Shown in pieces: positions 26,001-32,678 of a stretch of 64,000 bases of DNA. Numbering within the stretch: position 1 is the stretch's first letter; each line of letters starts with the position of its first letter. The translations under genes were made by a program, and so were the position numbers. The notes beneath the pieces were generated by a model. It made no database searches and was not told where the DNA came from. It was given only the letters and a program-made list of their open reading frames with translations. The stretch is from Sulfidibacter corallicola. GTDB lineage: Bacteria; Acidobacteriota; Holophagae; Acanthopleuribacterales; Acanthopleuribacteraceae. Location: assembly GCF_017498545.1 (NCBI RefSeq), contig NZ_CP071793.1, positions 5,729,001 through 5,793,000 on the forward strand, read 5' to 3'.

Positions 26001-27842
26001 GGTCAGGGAGCTGACGTCGTCGGCCCGGTTGCTGAAGGACGTCGGCTGGAAGTCGCTGTTGTACACGAGGTCGATGGTGCTGCCCACATCGTTGGTGGAG
26101 GTCGTCGGGAAGCGATCGCGTTCGTGTTGGAATTGCCGCTGGCTCGAGTCCGGGTAGGTGACAGCCACTTCCGAGGTTCCCCGCGCACCGGGCGTGTAAC
26201 TGAAGGTGGTTTCGTTGTCGAAGGGGTCCCGTTGTGCCTGAATGGCGTGGATCCCGGAGGGATTGGTGGTCCAATCCTGATCGATCGGGCTGTTGCCGCG
26301 CGGTTTCGTAAAGGACTGAAGTAGGTAGCAATCCTCCTCGCCGGTACCCGTGTAGGCAAAGGTGGTCATCTGACCGCGGGCGTCGGTGAAGCCGCTGAGC
26401 TTGGTGCCCGCCCCGCCGTTACAGGTGTCGTAGTGGAAGGTGATGGTCCGGCCGGCGCCATCGTCCACCTGCATCAAATGGCGTTCCTCCCGATCGACGC
26501 TGTCGTTGTACGTGAAGTTCAGTTCACGACCCATGCCGTCGTCGATCTTGGTGGGCAGATGATCGTCGTTGTAGGTGAAGCTCAACCGGTTGCCGTTGCG
26601 GTCCAGAATGTAGGCGACCTCGCCCATCCAAACCAGGGTTCGGCCGGGTTGATCGATGTCTCCGCCGCTTTTGCGGAAGATGTAAACGAGCTCGTTGTCG
26701 GGCGCCATGACATAGAAACCGTCGTTGAGCTTGCGGAGCTCGAATCGGATCGGCCCGGTGGCGCGGAAGCCACCCTTGCCCTGTGGCTCGAAGACGAACA
26801 GGTTGTCGTAGAGCATCATGTTGACGAAGCGCACGGCCGGTTCGACCGAGGTATCCCGAACTTCGATCAAGCGCATGACGGCATTGCTTTGAAAAGCGCG
26901 AACGCCATCCGCGGGTGGAAACATCTGGCGACCGGTGTTGAACGGGGTTCGGGTTTCCATGTCGGGGGCGTAACTCATGGTGAACGCGAGGTTCATGATC
27001 CCGCCCGGATGGAGCAGTTGCCAGCGGTGGCGGAATTCGCCGCCACCGACCGAAATGGGCTCGGCCGTATCCCAGGTGATGTTGTCGAAGACGCCTCGCG
27101 CCTCTTGGGTCGGCGGTGCGCCGGTGAGGGTGGAGACGACCGTATCGATCAGTAACCGGCCACGCGTGCCGCTCTCCTTGGTTTTCCAGTCCTGGCTGGT
27201 GATACGCTTGCCCGATCTGCCGGGGCCCGAAGCGGCCGAAATCTGTAGGTCGAAACTGGATCGGCCCTCGGATACCATCGCCTGAATGATCGAGGTGACG
27301 TCGAAGGTGTCCTCCAGCCCGCTGGCGGCCATGGTTCCGTTCACCGCCGCGATCTGGTCGTCCAGGGCCGGACGGGTGTTGAAGGATACGGTTGCCTCGT
27401 TCCACGTCGCGTTCGCATCGACGGCGCGAATCTGGACCTCGGCACCCGCACCGCAGCCGACCCCGCCACCGCAATCGAGCACGTCCAGTTGCAACTCCGC
27501 CGAGGTGACCGAGACCCCGCCTCCCAGCGAGTTGGTGAACCGCAACAGAACCACCGTGCCACCGCCGGCATCGTCGTCAAAGATGAACATGGAAACGTCA
27601 CTGCCGTGGGTGGAATCGGGTGCGTTCGAGTCGATATAGGTATCGTCCGTCAATTCCACCGAGACTTGGCCCCGAGCCGCCATGGGCACCCAGGCGCCCA
27701 CTGCCAAGATCGCCAACCAGGCCGCTGAACGTTTCCACGGCCGGCTTGGCCGGGCGTCACCAAACGGGAGCGCCGCGATCCCGCGGGGAAAGAGCTGGAC
27801 AAGGGAGATCGGCGACGCGAACAATCGGAAGATGCTTTTCAC
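23037..27842 (-). CDS. Large secreted RHS/YD-repeat protein with DNRLRE domain and variable C-terminal tail
   Basis: The 1601-residue protein starts at a GTG with GAGGAGG five bases upstream. After an arginine-rich leader and signal segment (WLAILAVGAWVPMAARGQ) comes a DNRLRE/CBM96-type module at about 60-240 (DTYIDSNAPDSTHGSD), an RHS N-terminal region, then YD repeats from about 400 to 1330 (many YxYDxxGxL units) and the RHS core RARFYDSVTARFLSRDPAPP near 1360. The last 190 residues differ from the RHS core and carry FLCHGVAEAI, ATHWAVIVSW and VIIDLHA, a Cys-His-Asp order seen in papain-like enzymes. RHS shells encapsulate such tails, which are often toxins. No immunity gene is evident downstream. 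Confidence 0.85.
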   Translation of the reverse strand: MKSIFRLFASPISLVQLFPRGIAALPFGDARPSRPWKRSAAWLAILAVGAWVPMAARGQVSVELTDDTYIDSNAPDSTHGSDVSMFIFDDDAGGGTVVLLRFTNSLGGGVSVTSAELQLDVLDCGGGVGCGAGAEVQIRAVDANATWNEATVSFNTRPALDDQIAAVNGTMAASGLEDTFDVTSIIQAMVSEGRSSFDLQISAASGPGRSGKRITSQDWKTKESGTRGRLLIDTVVSTLTGAPPTQEARGVFDNITWDTAEPISVGGGEFRHRWQLLHPGGIMNLAFTMSYAPDMETRTPFNTGRQMFPPADGVRAFQSNAVMRLIEVRDTSVEPAVRFVNMMLYDNLFVFEPQGKGGFRATGPIRFELRKLNDGFYVMAPDNELVYIFRKSGGDIDQPGRTLVWMGEVAYILDRNGNRLSFTYNDDHLPTKIDDGMGRELNFTYNDSVDREERHLMQVDDGAGRTITFHYDTCNGGAGTKLSGFTDARGQMTTFAYTGTGEEDCYLLQSFTKPRGNSPIDQDWTTNPSGIHAIQAQRDPFDNETTFSYTPGARGTSEVAVTYPDSSQRQFQHERDRFPTTSTNDVGSTIDLVYNSDFQPTSFSNRADDVSSLTYEPNSGKKAAFTNAEGHTQTDSYTAQPQTFTHPDNSDTVDFTFQNRTRRDYADGSFETFAYDANGNLTSRTDRGGFQWTFQYNGRGQLTRLANPLGGNRDYTYANDGTLSTYTDSDVGVTTYNYDTFKRMTRSDLPGGDQVSYAYDAEDHLTSFTDENDETYTYGYDANGVLTQITDPASMVTTYGIDALDRIASITDRLGKTTTITFDSMGRTASTTDANGITTSYSYDSRGWATDTTSGGQTFSSTYDAHGRPLTITSPLGRTKAYAYNRVGQLTGITDELNRTTTVARDPMGRIGSITDPLTRTKSYSYDPRGMLSEVTTPLGSRAQYSYDGMQQLDELTDLNGNVWDRDVTTMGRAAVDTDPLGNGTQYGYDERGRQETVTYPDSRTLQRTFDGRGRVTREQYTDGTDLNFTYDALGRMLTTDDLTLTWDAEGRVTSSTDDRGILFGASYDDGGRLASISYDDGLFTVTYTYDPVTELVTQVSDSLTNTTLDLTYDNDFRLVGVTRPNGVNTTLEWDAASRMSRIRHGSIVDRRYTRDAAGQITGIEVDEPLTPGLQGFEGTEDFSYDSAAQVTSDGYAYDLRGRQTTRRGTAQVWDDAGRLASIGTITFNYNGIGELVSRTESGVTRRFYRNYGIRLDPIVAERDDNAQQFVRFYVWTPDGDLLYAIDPIDGNAVSHYHFDATGSTIALTDAAGAVTDAYAYAPYGRVVARQGASTQPFTFVGEKGVRREGEHLYHMRARFYDSVTARFLSRDPAPPDLQRPITLNPYQYAFDNPISHIDPTGNDAAASNTEINRNPQTNTELMDSLKQVVATDVEVRNRGHDTNDYGWNPFYSAGSKRNYAMIDTFGFDEVQKNKNLSQFLCHGVAEAIVEAINNANIVFNGGPVVASQIKRSGYVTATHWAVIVSWRDASNTKVGLGYKRHTVIIDLHATLDVNNPKIQTEQQWGPNTEGEGGVSFHMRDALLEDVLFDKAQREKASTDN

Positions 27843-27933
27843 GGGTCCTCCTCAAAAATCCGATCGGACGAAGCGCGTTCGAGGCCGTTCGCTGCAGCAG
27901 CGTGGACGAAGGATGGTGGGAGCCTTCCTGGGC

Positions 27934-28257
27934 TCACTTTTTCTTGTGTCTCAGATGTGCCACGCCGCTTCGGTTGCAGTTGACCAATTCGACCAACGTC
28001 AACACCGTTTCCGTTTGTGGCCAGCCAGGCAGGCGGGTGCGGAACTGGACCACATCCAGACAGGGTTCGGCCGATGTGTCCCGTTGGAGCAGGTTGCCCG
28101 CCGCATCGTAGGTGTAGGTCATGGACGCGCCGTTGTCGTAGGTCACGGAGGTCAGCCTGCCGTTGGCGTCATAGGTGTAGGTGATGTTGCCGGCCGCGAG
28201 GCACACACCCAACCCGAGAAACACAAGCATCAGCGCCATGGGAAGAGCCTTGTTCAA
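27934..28257 (-). CDS. Small secreted protein with two YD repeats
   Basis: The 107-residue frame begins at a TTG with GAGGAGG nearby and reads a signal peptide (ALPMALMLVFLGLGVCLAAG) followed by two YD units, ITYTYDANGRLTSVTYDNG and MTYTYDAAGNLLQRD, and then a cysteine-containing tail. It lies 91 bases upstream of the large RHS gene on the same strand and looks co-transcribed. Two repeats are far too few for an RHS cocoon. It may be a stub left by deletion of a longer RHS gene that kept its expression signals, or a small partner of the large protein. An internal ATG is an alternative start. Confidence 0.6.
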   Translation of the reverse strand: MNKALPMALMLVFLGLGVCLAAGNITYTYDANGRLTSVTYDNGASMTYTYDAAGNLLQRDTSAEPCLDVVQFRTRLPGWPQTETVLTLVELVNCNRSGVAHLRHKKK

Positions 28258-28521
28258 AACGAAACCTCCTCGGAGGCAAAATCTGGCTCGGCCAGTCGTT
28301 TGGTGTTAAGAAGGCGAATCTACCGCTGAATCACGTGGTGCATGAGGGTTACCCATTTCGGGTAACGCCGGAGCATGAATTGGAATGTTGTGTCCCCAGA
28401 ATAGTTTGCCGGGATTGTTTGGGTCAACAATTTTGAAATTTCCATATGTATTTTGTTCTTGATTCCCAAAAATCGAGAGGTGTGTGAGGCCGACCCAATT
28501 TGAAGTATTGCTACGCTGGTA

Positions 28522-28537
28522 ATATACTTTGGTATAT
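28522..28537. promoter_or_regulatory. Inverted repeat operator of vapBC
   Basis: ATATAC-TTTG-GTATAT lies 20 bases before the antitoxin start and would overlap the promoter, the usual position for VapB-VapC autorepression. The rest of 28258-28557 is AT-rich and holds no supported gene. Confidence 0.5.
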
Positions 28538-28557
28538 ATCACCTGTGGAGATCCGAA

Positions 28558-28818
28558 ATGACGCAAACAGCCAAGCTTTTCATGAATGGACGGAGCCAAG
28601 CGGTGCGCCTGCCAGCGGCCTTTCGATTCGAAGGAAAGGAAGTGTTCATTAGACGGGATCCCGAAACGGGGGATGTGATCTTGTCCCGCAAGCCCGTTTC
28701 TTGGGATGGTTTTTTCGAACTGCTCGGTGAAGTCGAGGTGCCGCGCGATTTTCTCGACCCCGCAGACCGCGAGCAAGGAACGCATGATCGTGATCCCTTC
28801 GATGGTTGGCGCGAATGA
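28558..28818 (+). CDS. vapB: VapB-type antitoxin
   Basis: The 86-residue protein starts MTQTAKLFMNGRSQAVRLPA, the AbrB/SpoVT-like swapped-hairpin DNA-binding start of VapB antitoxins, continues with EVFIRRDPETGDVILSRKP, and ends in an acidic tail (DPADREQGTHDRDPFDGW) of the sort that wraps the toxin. It is coupled to the downstream toxin by an ATGA overlap and preceded by an ATATAC/GTATAT operator. The pair should bind its own promoter and neutralise the RNase. Confidence 0.9.
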   Translation: MTQTAKLFMNGRSQAVRLPAAFRFEGKEVFIRRDPETGDVILSRKPVSWDGFFELLGEVEVPRDFLDPADREQGTHDRDPFDGWRE

Positions 28819-29213
28819 CGCGTTACATGTTGGATACCAACACGGTGAGTTATCTAATGCGGGGTGATATCGGCGTGGCAAAGAAGGTAAGAAACATCCC
28901 CATGGATGCAGTCTGTATTTCAGTCATAACGGAAGCGGAATTATTGTACGGCCTGGCGAAGCGATCAAGCGGCGGACGGCTTCGGGAACTGGTGAAGCGG
29001 CTGCTGGACAGGATCGATGTTCTTCCCTGGGACCGCGAAGTGGCGATTCGGTTTGGTGACCTCCGCGCTCACTTGGAACGGAAAGGCATGACGCTGGGCC
29101 CTCTGGATATGCAGATTGCCGCCCATGCCTTGGCCGAGGCCGCCGTGTTGGTTACCAACGATCGGGCATTTCTCCAGGTTCCGGAACTGGAAATCGAAAA
29201 CTGGGTGGCATGA
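28815..29213 (+). CDS. vapC: VapC-type PIN-domain ribonuclease toxin
   Basis: The 132-residue protein has the four PIN acids in order: MLDTNTVSYLMRG (Asp near 6), ITEAELLYGLAKR (Glu near 42), a mid-protein GPLDMQIAAHA (Asp near 98) and VTNDRAFLQV (Asp near 115). These bind Mg and cut RNA, commonly tRNA or rRNA. The ATG at 28815 overlaps the antitoxin stop; a TTG nine bases upstream is a less likely start. All catalytic residues are intact, so the toxin should be active if freed. Confidence 0.92.
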   Translation: MTRYMLDTNTVSYLMRGDIGVAKKVRNIPMDAVCISVITEAELLYGLAKRSSGGRLRELVKRLLDRIDVLPWDREVAIRFGDLRAHLERKGMTLGPLDMQIAAHALAEAAVLVTNDRAFLQVPELEIENWVA

Positions 29214-29245
29214 CCTCCTCCGAAGCGAGCGTTTCGGCCCGGAAA

Positions 29246-29665
29246 TCACGTCTTCCAAGGGTCGATCACGGGGATCCCGGCGGCTTCGAATGGCGAGGTA
29301 TCTCTGGTTGCCACCGTGAATCCATGTACCTTGGTGATGGCGGCAATTTGACCGTCCGCCATGGAGATGGCTTTTCCCAAGGTTCGTGCGCGACGGAACA
29401 TGGAGGCGTAGGCGATGGCGGCCTTTTCGTCGAATGAAAGAATGCGGGACCCGAAAAGGTGGTGTAACAATTCTCGCAAGGCGTGACTCAGTCCCTGTTT
29501 TCGCTTGCTTTCCGGCAGGATTTCAATGCCCACCAAGAGCTCGGAAAGGCTGATGGTCGTGAGAAAGAGCGACTCGGCAACCTGCTGATCGAGCCAAGCT
29601 TGAACGACGGGATTTCCCGTGGGTTTCATGGGCTCTGAAACCACGTTCGTGTCTAGAATGATCAT
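29246..29665 (-). CDS. fitB: FitB/VapC-type PIN-domain toxin
   Basis: The 139-residue protein begins MIILDTNVVSEPMKP, the FitB-type N-terminus, and has LTTISLSELLVGIEILP, MADGQIAAITKVHGF and VATRDTSPFEAAGIPVI, so the metal-binding acids of the PIN fold are kept. Its start overlaps the antitoxin stop by four bases. The gene ends 32 bases from the end of the convergent vapC, so two toxin-antitoxin pairs sit tail to tail. Confidence 0.9.
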   Translation of the reverse strand: MIILDTNVVSEPMKPTGNPVVQAWLDQQVAESLFLTTISLSELLVGIEILPESKRKQGLSHALRELLHHLFGSRILSFDEKAAIAYASMFRRARTLGKAISMADGQIAAITKVHGFTVATRDTSPFEAAGIPVIDPWKT

Positions 29666-29901
29666 TCGAATTCCGCGGGTTCCATCGGCGCTTGATCGCG
29701 ATTCGTCTCGAGTTCGAGACCCTCGTATTGTTGTGCGAAGGCGGCCAACTGCGATCCTATTTTGATGCGTTCCTTGGGGCGAACCGCTTCTTCCAGAATC
29801 ACTCTGATTTCTGCCTCGGTGCTTCGGCCGTTACGAGCTGCGCGAAGTTTGAGCGCTCGGTGTGTTTCTTCCGGCAAGTTGCGGACGGTGACGGCAGCCA
29901 T
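29662..29901 (-). CDS. fitA: FitA-type ribbon-helix-helix antitoxin
   Basis: The 79-residue protein starts MAAVTVRNLPEETHRALKLR and continues AARNGRSTEAEIRVILEEAV, a standard FitA ribbon-helix-helix fold; the C-terminal 30 residues are the toxin-binding part. In Neisseria the FitA-FitB complex binds TGCTATCA/TGATAGCA half-sites; matching TGATAGCA-like words are present upstream in an eight-fold array (29960-30058), which supports the assignment and suggests strong, cooperative autorepression. Confidence 0.9.
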   Translation of the reverse strand: MAAVTVRNLPEETHRALKLRAARNGRSTEAEIRVILEEAVRPKERIKIGSQLAAFAQQYEGLELETNRDQAPMEPAEFE

Positions 29902-29959
29902 GGCGTGTCCTCTTCATAGGTACTGGGCGATGTCACACGGGTTGGCGATCCTTCCAGCA

Positions 29960-30058
29960 TGATATCAAAATGATATCACATGATATCGCGGTGATTGCAT
30001 GCTTCTGATTTGATATCAAAGTGATAGCATAATGATAGCTTTTCGGGTTTTGATATCA
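29960..30058. promoter_or_regulatory. Array of eight TGATATCA-type operator words before fitAB
   Basis: TGATATCA or close variants start at 29960, 29971, 29981, 29992, 30011, 30022, 30033 and 30051, mostly 10-11 bp apart, so they lie on one face of the helix. Full TGATATCA is its own reverse complement; three copies carry the TGATAGC(A/T) form of the known Neisseria FitA half-site, or TGATTGCA. The array begins about 60 bases upstream of fitA and must include its promoter. Confidence 0.75.
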
Positions 30059-30129
30059 GGTGGTGTTCGAGTTGAAGAACCTACCGAATAGAGGTGCCAG
30101 CCACCTGTTCTTGCGAACCTGCCAAACTC

Positions 30130-30330
30130 CCGTTGACCTGAGTGTCGAAAGATTCGTCGTGCAGGGCCGGTAAGCGTGCCGACTGAACTTGTCGAAGTGA
30201 TTCGAGCGAGGAGTTCCCGCATGCTTTGAGGATTGCCATTGCAGTAGGTTGGGCCGCTGGCCCGACACTTCGAAGCGGCCCAGGCTTCGCAAGAAAAGTG
30301 ATATAAGAGCGAAGCAGATAAGTAGGGCCT
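30130..30330 (+). repeat. Dispersed repeat family, copy D
   Basis: Contains, in the same order as the minus strand at 15650-15875, GAAAGATTCGTCGTGC, GGTAAGC-TGCCG, CTGAACTTGTCGAAGTGA, AGTTCCCGCATGC, GCAGTAGGTTGGGCC, CCCGACACTTCGAAGC and TAAGAGCGAAGC. It faces copy B, so the locus is an inverted pair with about 110 bases between. Confidence 0.65.
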
Positions 30331-30440
30331 CCAGATCTCTCCATGATCGATTTCGATCTGTGCTAGGTCTTTTCGATGGCGCGTGACGAGGGATAGTATT
30401 GGCTTCGCTCTTTAGCATAACTCTATGTCTGTTACCTACG

Positions 30441-30560
30441 TTGCTTCGAAGCGTCGGCCCAGCGCCCTGGGCGGGCCCGGCACCTACTGCGACGACGCCC
30501 TTCCCGTAAATGCGGGAACTCCCTAGCGATTCGCTTCGATTAGTTACCCCCCTGAAACCA
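30441..30560 (-). repeat. Dispersed repeat family, copy B
   Basis: Minus-strand copy that matches copy A (15039-15150) almost exactly over its first 31 bases and less closely to GGGCCGACGCTTCGAAG. Beyond it, TAAAGAGCGAAGC (about 30403-30415 on the minus strand) is also shared with copies C and D. A long open frame across this repeat (30056-30736) is not a gene. Confidence 0.7.
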
Positions 30561-30626
30561 GTGGTCGGTGTGTCGGTGGTTCGGCATTCCGACCACCGGC
30601 AATCCGGCTCCCGGTTTGGGCAGCAG

Positions 30627-31091
30627 TCAGCGTCTCGGGCCGATCCGCCAGGTCGCCTTGGCGCGGGAGACCAGGTCGCCGGCTTCGTCGTGGAGCTGGC
30701 TTTCGATGATGAGTTCGCGATCGTCGGTGATGGCACCCAACTCGGGACATTGGCAGGAGGCGGTCAAGGTGCCGCGCGCTTTTTTGGTGTATTCGATGGA
30801 AAGTCCCGTGATGATGGCTCGCGCATCTTTGGGCAATTGCGCGGTCATCGCCAGACCCGTTACGAACTCGGCGATGTTCATTTGTGCCAGCGCGTGAATG
30901 GAACGCAGGTGGTTGCGCACGCCGCGACGATCGTGCAGGCGGGCTTTGGCGTGGCCTGGCGCCAGCTCCATCACCCGCGGCCGAACCGACCCCGTGTAGG
31001 GCACTTTCCACCCCATGATCTTGCTGAATAACCACTTACCGCCTGGGGCACCGCTGAGTTTGTGCCACAGGTCCAAAAGTTGATTGGCCAT
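30627..31091 (-). CDS. DUF4442/hotdog-fold thioesterase-like protein
   Basis: The 154-residue protein has the hotdog layout of DUF4442 and PaaI-type acyl-CoA thioesterases: a short helix, VMELAPGHAKARLHDRRGVR, NHLRSIHALAQMNIAEFVTG (the long central helix), and strands ending ITDDRELIIESQLHD and AKATWRI. The start ATG has AGGAG seven bases upstream. It is a single gene. Members hydrolyse acyl-CoA thioesters, but the substrate is usually unknown, and no pathway neighbour helps here. Confidence 0.75.
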   Translation of the reverse strand: MANQLLDLWHKLSGAPGGKWLFSKIMGWKVPYTGSVRPRVMELAPGHAKARLHDRRGVRNHLRSIHALAQMNIAEFVTGLAMTAQLPKDARAIITGLSIEYTKKARGTLTASCQCPELGAITDDRELIIESQLHDEAGDLVSRAKATWRIGPRR

Positions 31092-31152
31092 GGTGTGCTC
31101 CTAGAATGGGATTCTAACGAAATCCATTATCGCCGATGTGCCGCGACATGGC

Positions 31153-31185
31153 AAAAAAGAAAAAAAGGCACCGCGGCGAAGTGCC
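31153..31185 (-). terminator. Rho-independent terminator of the DUF1549-DUF1501 operon
   Basis: On the minus strand GGCAC-TTCGCCGCG-GTGCC is followed by seven or more T, about 105 bases after the DUF1501 stop. The hairpin is modest but the T-run is clear. Confidence 0.6.
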
Positions 31186-31290
31186 GGGTGCCGATGGCGT
31201 GGGCTCGAGGGTTTTGATGCCACTCGGATCCTCGACCCACGCGCCTTGCGAGGTGCTGAGCCAGGAGCGAACAGTTAAGGCGTTTGCGAA

Positions 31291-32643
31291 TCAGCCGAAC
31301 ATCTCGACGATGTCCTGGTAGTAGCCGGAGATGCCGTTTTCCTTGGGGGTGTACTCGTAGACCCTGCCCGAAGGCGTGTCTTCGATCTCCTTGGTCCAGT
31401 CGATACCCAGCGAGGAGTACATCGTGGCGATCAGGTCGTGAATGCTGATGTTGCGGTCTTGCGACCAGAACGGGTCCGAAATGTACCAACCCTCGGGATC
31501 GGTGGCGCCGAAAGCCTGATTGGGAACGATGCCGCCGCCGGCAACGAGGGAAGAGTACGCGTAGGGGTAGTGGTCGCGGCCCTCGTTCCGGCTCAGGGCG
31601 CCCGGGGTGCGGCCGAATTCGCCGGTTACCACGACCATCGTTTCGTCGAGCAGGCTGCCGCCGCGTTTGCCCGGGGTGGCGGCCAGGTCCGTGAACATGG
31701 CTGCCAGCGCCTGGTCGAGCGTGTTGCACAGGTCGTAGATGCTCTGCTGACCCTGCTCGCCGGTGTAGATGGCGTAGTGGGAATCCCATCCACCCTGAGT
31801 GACTTGTACCACGCGTGTGCCGCGATCCTTGGCCAGCAGTTTGGCCGCCACGGCACAGCCGATGCCCGTGCCGGATTCGCCGTAGCGGGCCATGTCGGCC
31901 TCGTCGACCGAGAAGGCGTCGACCACGTCCGGTTGGTACATCATCTGTTCACCGAGGATGTAGAAGTTGTCGTAATCGTTGATCGCGTTGCCGTTCGCCG
32001 AACTGGTGCGATCGGCGGCGTCGGTGTTGCGCAGGCTCGCGTAGCGCTTGCGGAACATCGCTTCTCCGCCGGGATGTTCCAGGCCCGGTACGCCGATTTC
32101 GGCGGAGTACCCGAAGGCGGCGTAGGTGCTGGGCAACAGGCCCGGTCCCTGGACGCCGGCGTTGATGGTGACGAACGGCGGCAGGATGTCCGAATCGCGG
32201 CGCTGCGCCGCCAGTTCCCAGGCGATCAGGCTGCCGATATGCGGCTGCTCTTTCGAGAAAGCCGGGTTGAAGGTATGCGCCGTTTCCAACAGGTAGCCCG
32301 CGCGCTGGTGCACCGCTTCGCTGTGGCTCAGGCAGCGCAGGAAGGAGAATTTGTCGGTGTGCTGGCTGAGTTCCGGAAAGAGCTTGCCCGACATCTGGAG
32401 GTTACCGAAGGTGGCGACTCCGAAATCAGAGGGTGTCCAGCTTCCGGTCTTGATATCGAAGGTGTCCACGTGACTGGGGCCGCCGCTGAGGAAGACCAGG
32501 ATCAGGTTTTCCGCACTGCCCCGGGTGACCACATCGGCCTTGGCGCGCAGTTTCAGTCGTTGTTGCGCCGAAGCCACCGCACCCATCCCGCTCAGGGTTA
32601 CCGCGCCCGCACCGAAGATTTTCAGGAAGTTTCGTCTCATCAT
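31291..32643 (-). CDS. DUF1501 family protein, exported
   Basis: The 450-residue protein starts MMRRNFLKIFGAGAVTLSGM, a twin-arginine-like leader (RRNFLK), and shows the alkaline-phosphatase-superfamily segments of DUF1501 proteins: LILVFLSGGPSHVDTFD near residue 50, QGGWDSHYAIYTG near 300 and VVTGEFGRTPG near 350. Start chosen at 32643, nine bases after AAGGAG. It follows the DUF1549/DUF1553 gene by 35 bases; this pair is a common unit in Planctomycetes, Verrucomicrobia and Acidobacteria, where it is taken to act at the cell surface, perhaps in degrading sulfated or complex polymers. The precise reaction is unknown. Confidence 0.85.
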   Translation of the reverse strand: MMRRNFLKIFGAGAVTLSGMGAVASAQQRLKLRAKADVVTRGSAENLILVFLSGGPSHVDTFDIKTGSWTPSDFGVATFGNLQMSGKLFPELSQHTDKFSFLRCLSHSEAVHQRAGYLLETAHTFNPAFSKEQPHIGSLIAWELAAQRRDSDILPPFVTINAGVQGPGLLPSTYAAFGYSAEIGVPGLEHPGGEAMFRKRYASLRNTDAADRTSSANGNAINDYDNFYILGEQMMYQPDVVDAFSVDEADMARYGESGTGIGCAVAAKLLAKDRGTRVVQVTQGGWDSHYAIYTGEQGQQSIYDLCNTLDQALAAMFTDLAATPGKRGGSLLDETMVVVTGEFGRTPGALSRNEGRDHYPYAYSSLVAGGGIVPNQAFGATDPEGWYISDPFWSQDRNISIHDLIATMYSSLGIDWTKEIEDTPSGRVYEYTPKENGISGYYQDIVEMFG

Positions 32644-32678
32644 GGGAATCATCTCCTTTTCAAATAGTTGTGTGGCGC

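Noticed and set aside
28306..28881. Minus-strand open frame of 191 codons over vapB
   Set aside because: Most of it is antisense to the well-supported antitoxin; the remaining end lacks a start and recognisable sequence.
30056..30736. Minus-strand open frame of 226 codons
   Set aside because: Runs over the dispersed repeats and the end of the DUF4442 gene; similarity to the 15-kb frame comes from the repeat, not from a protein.
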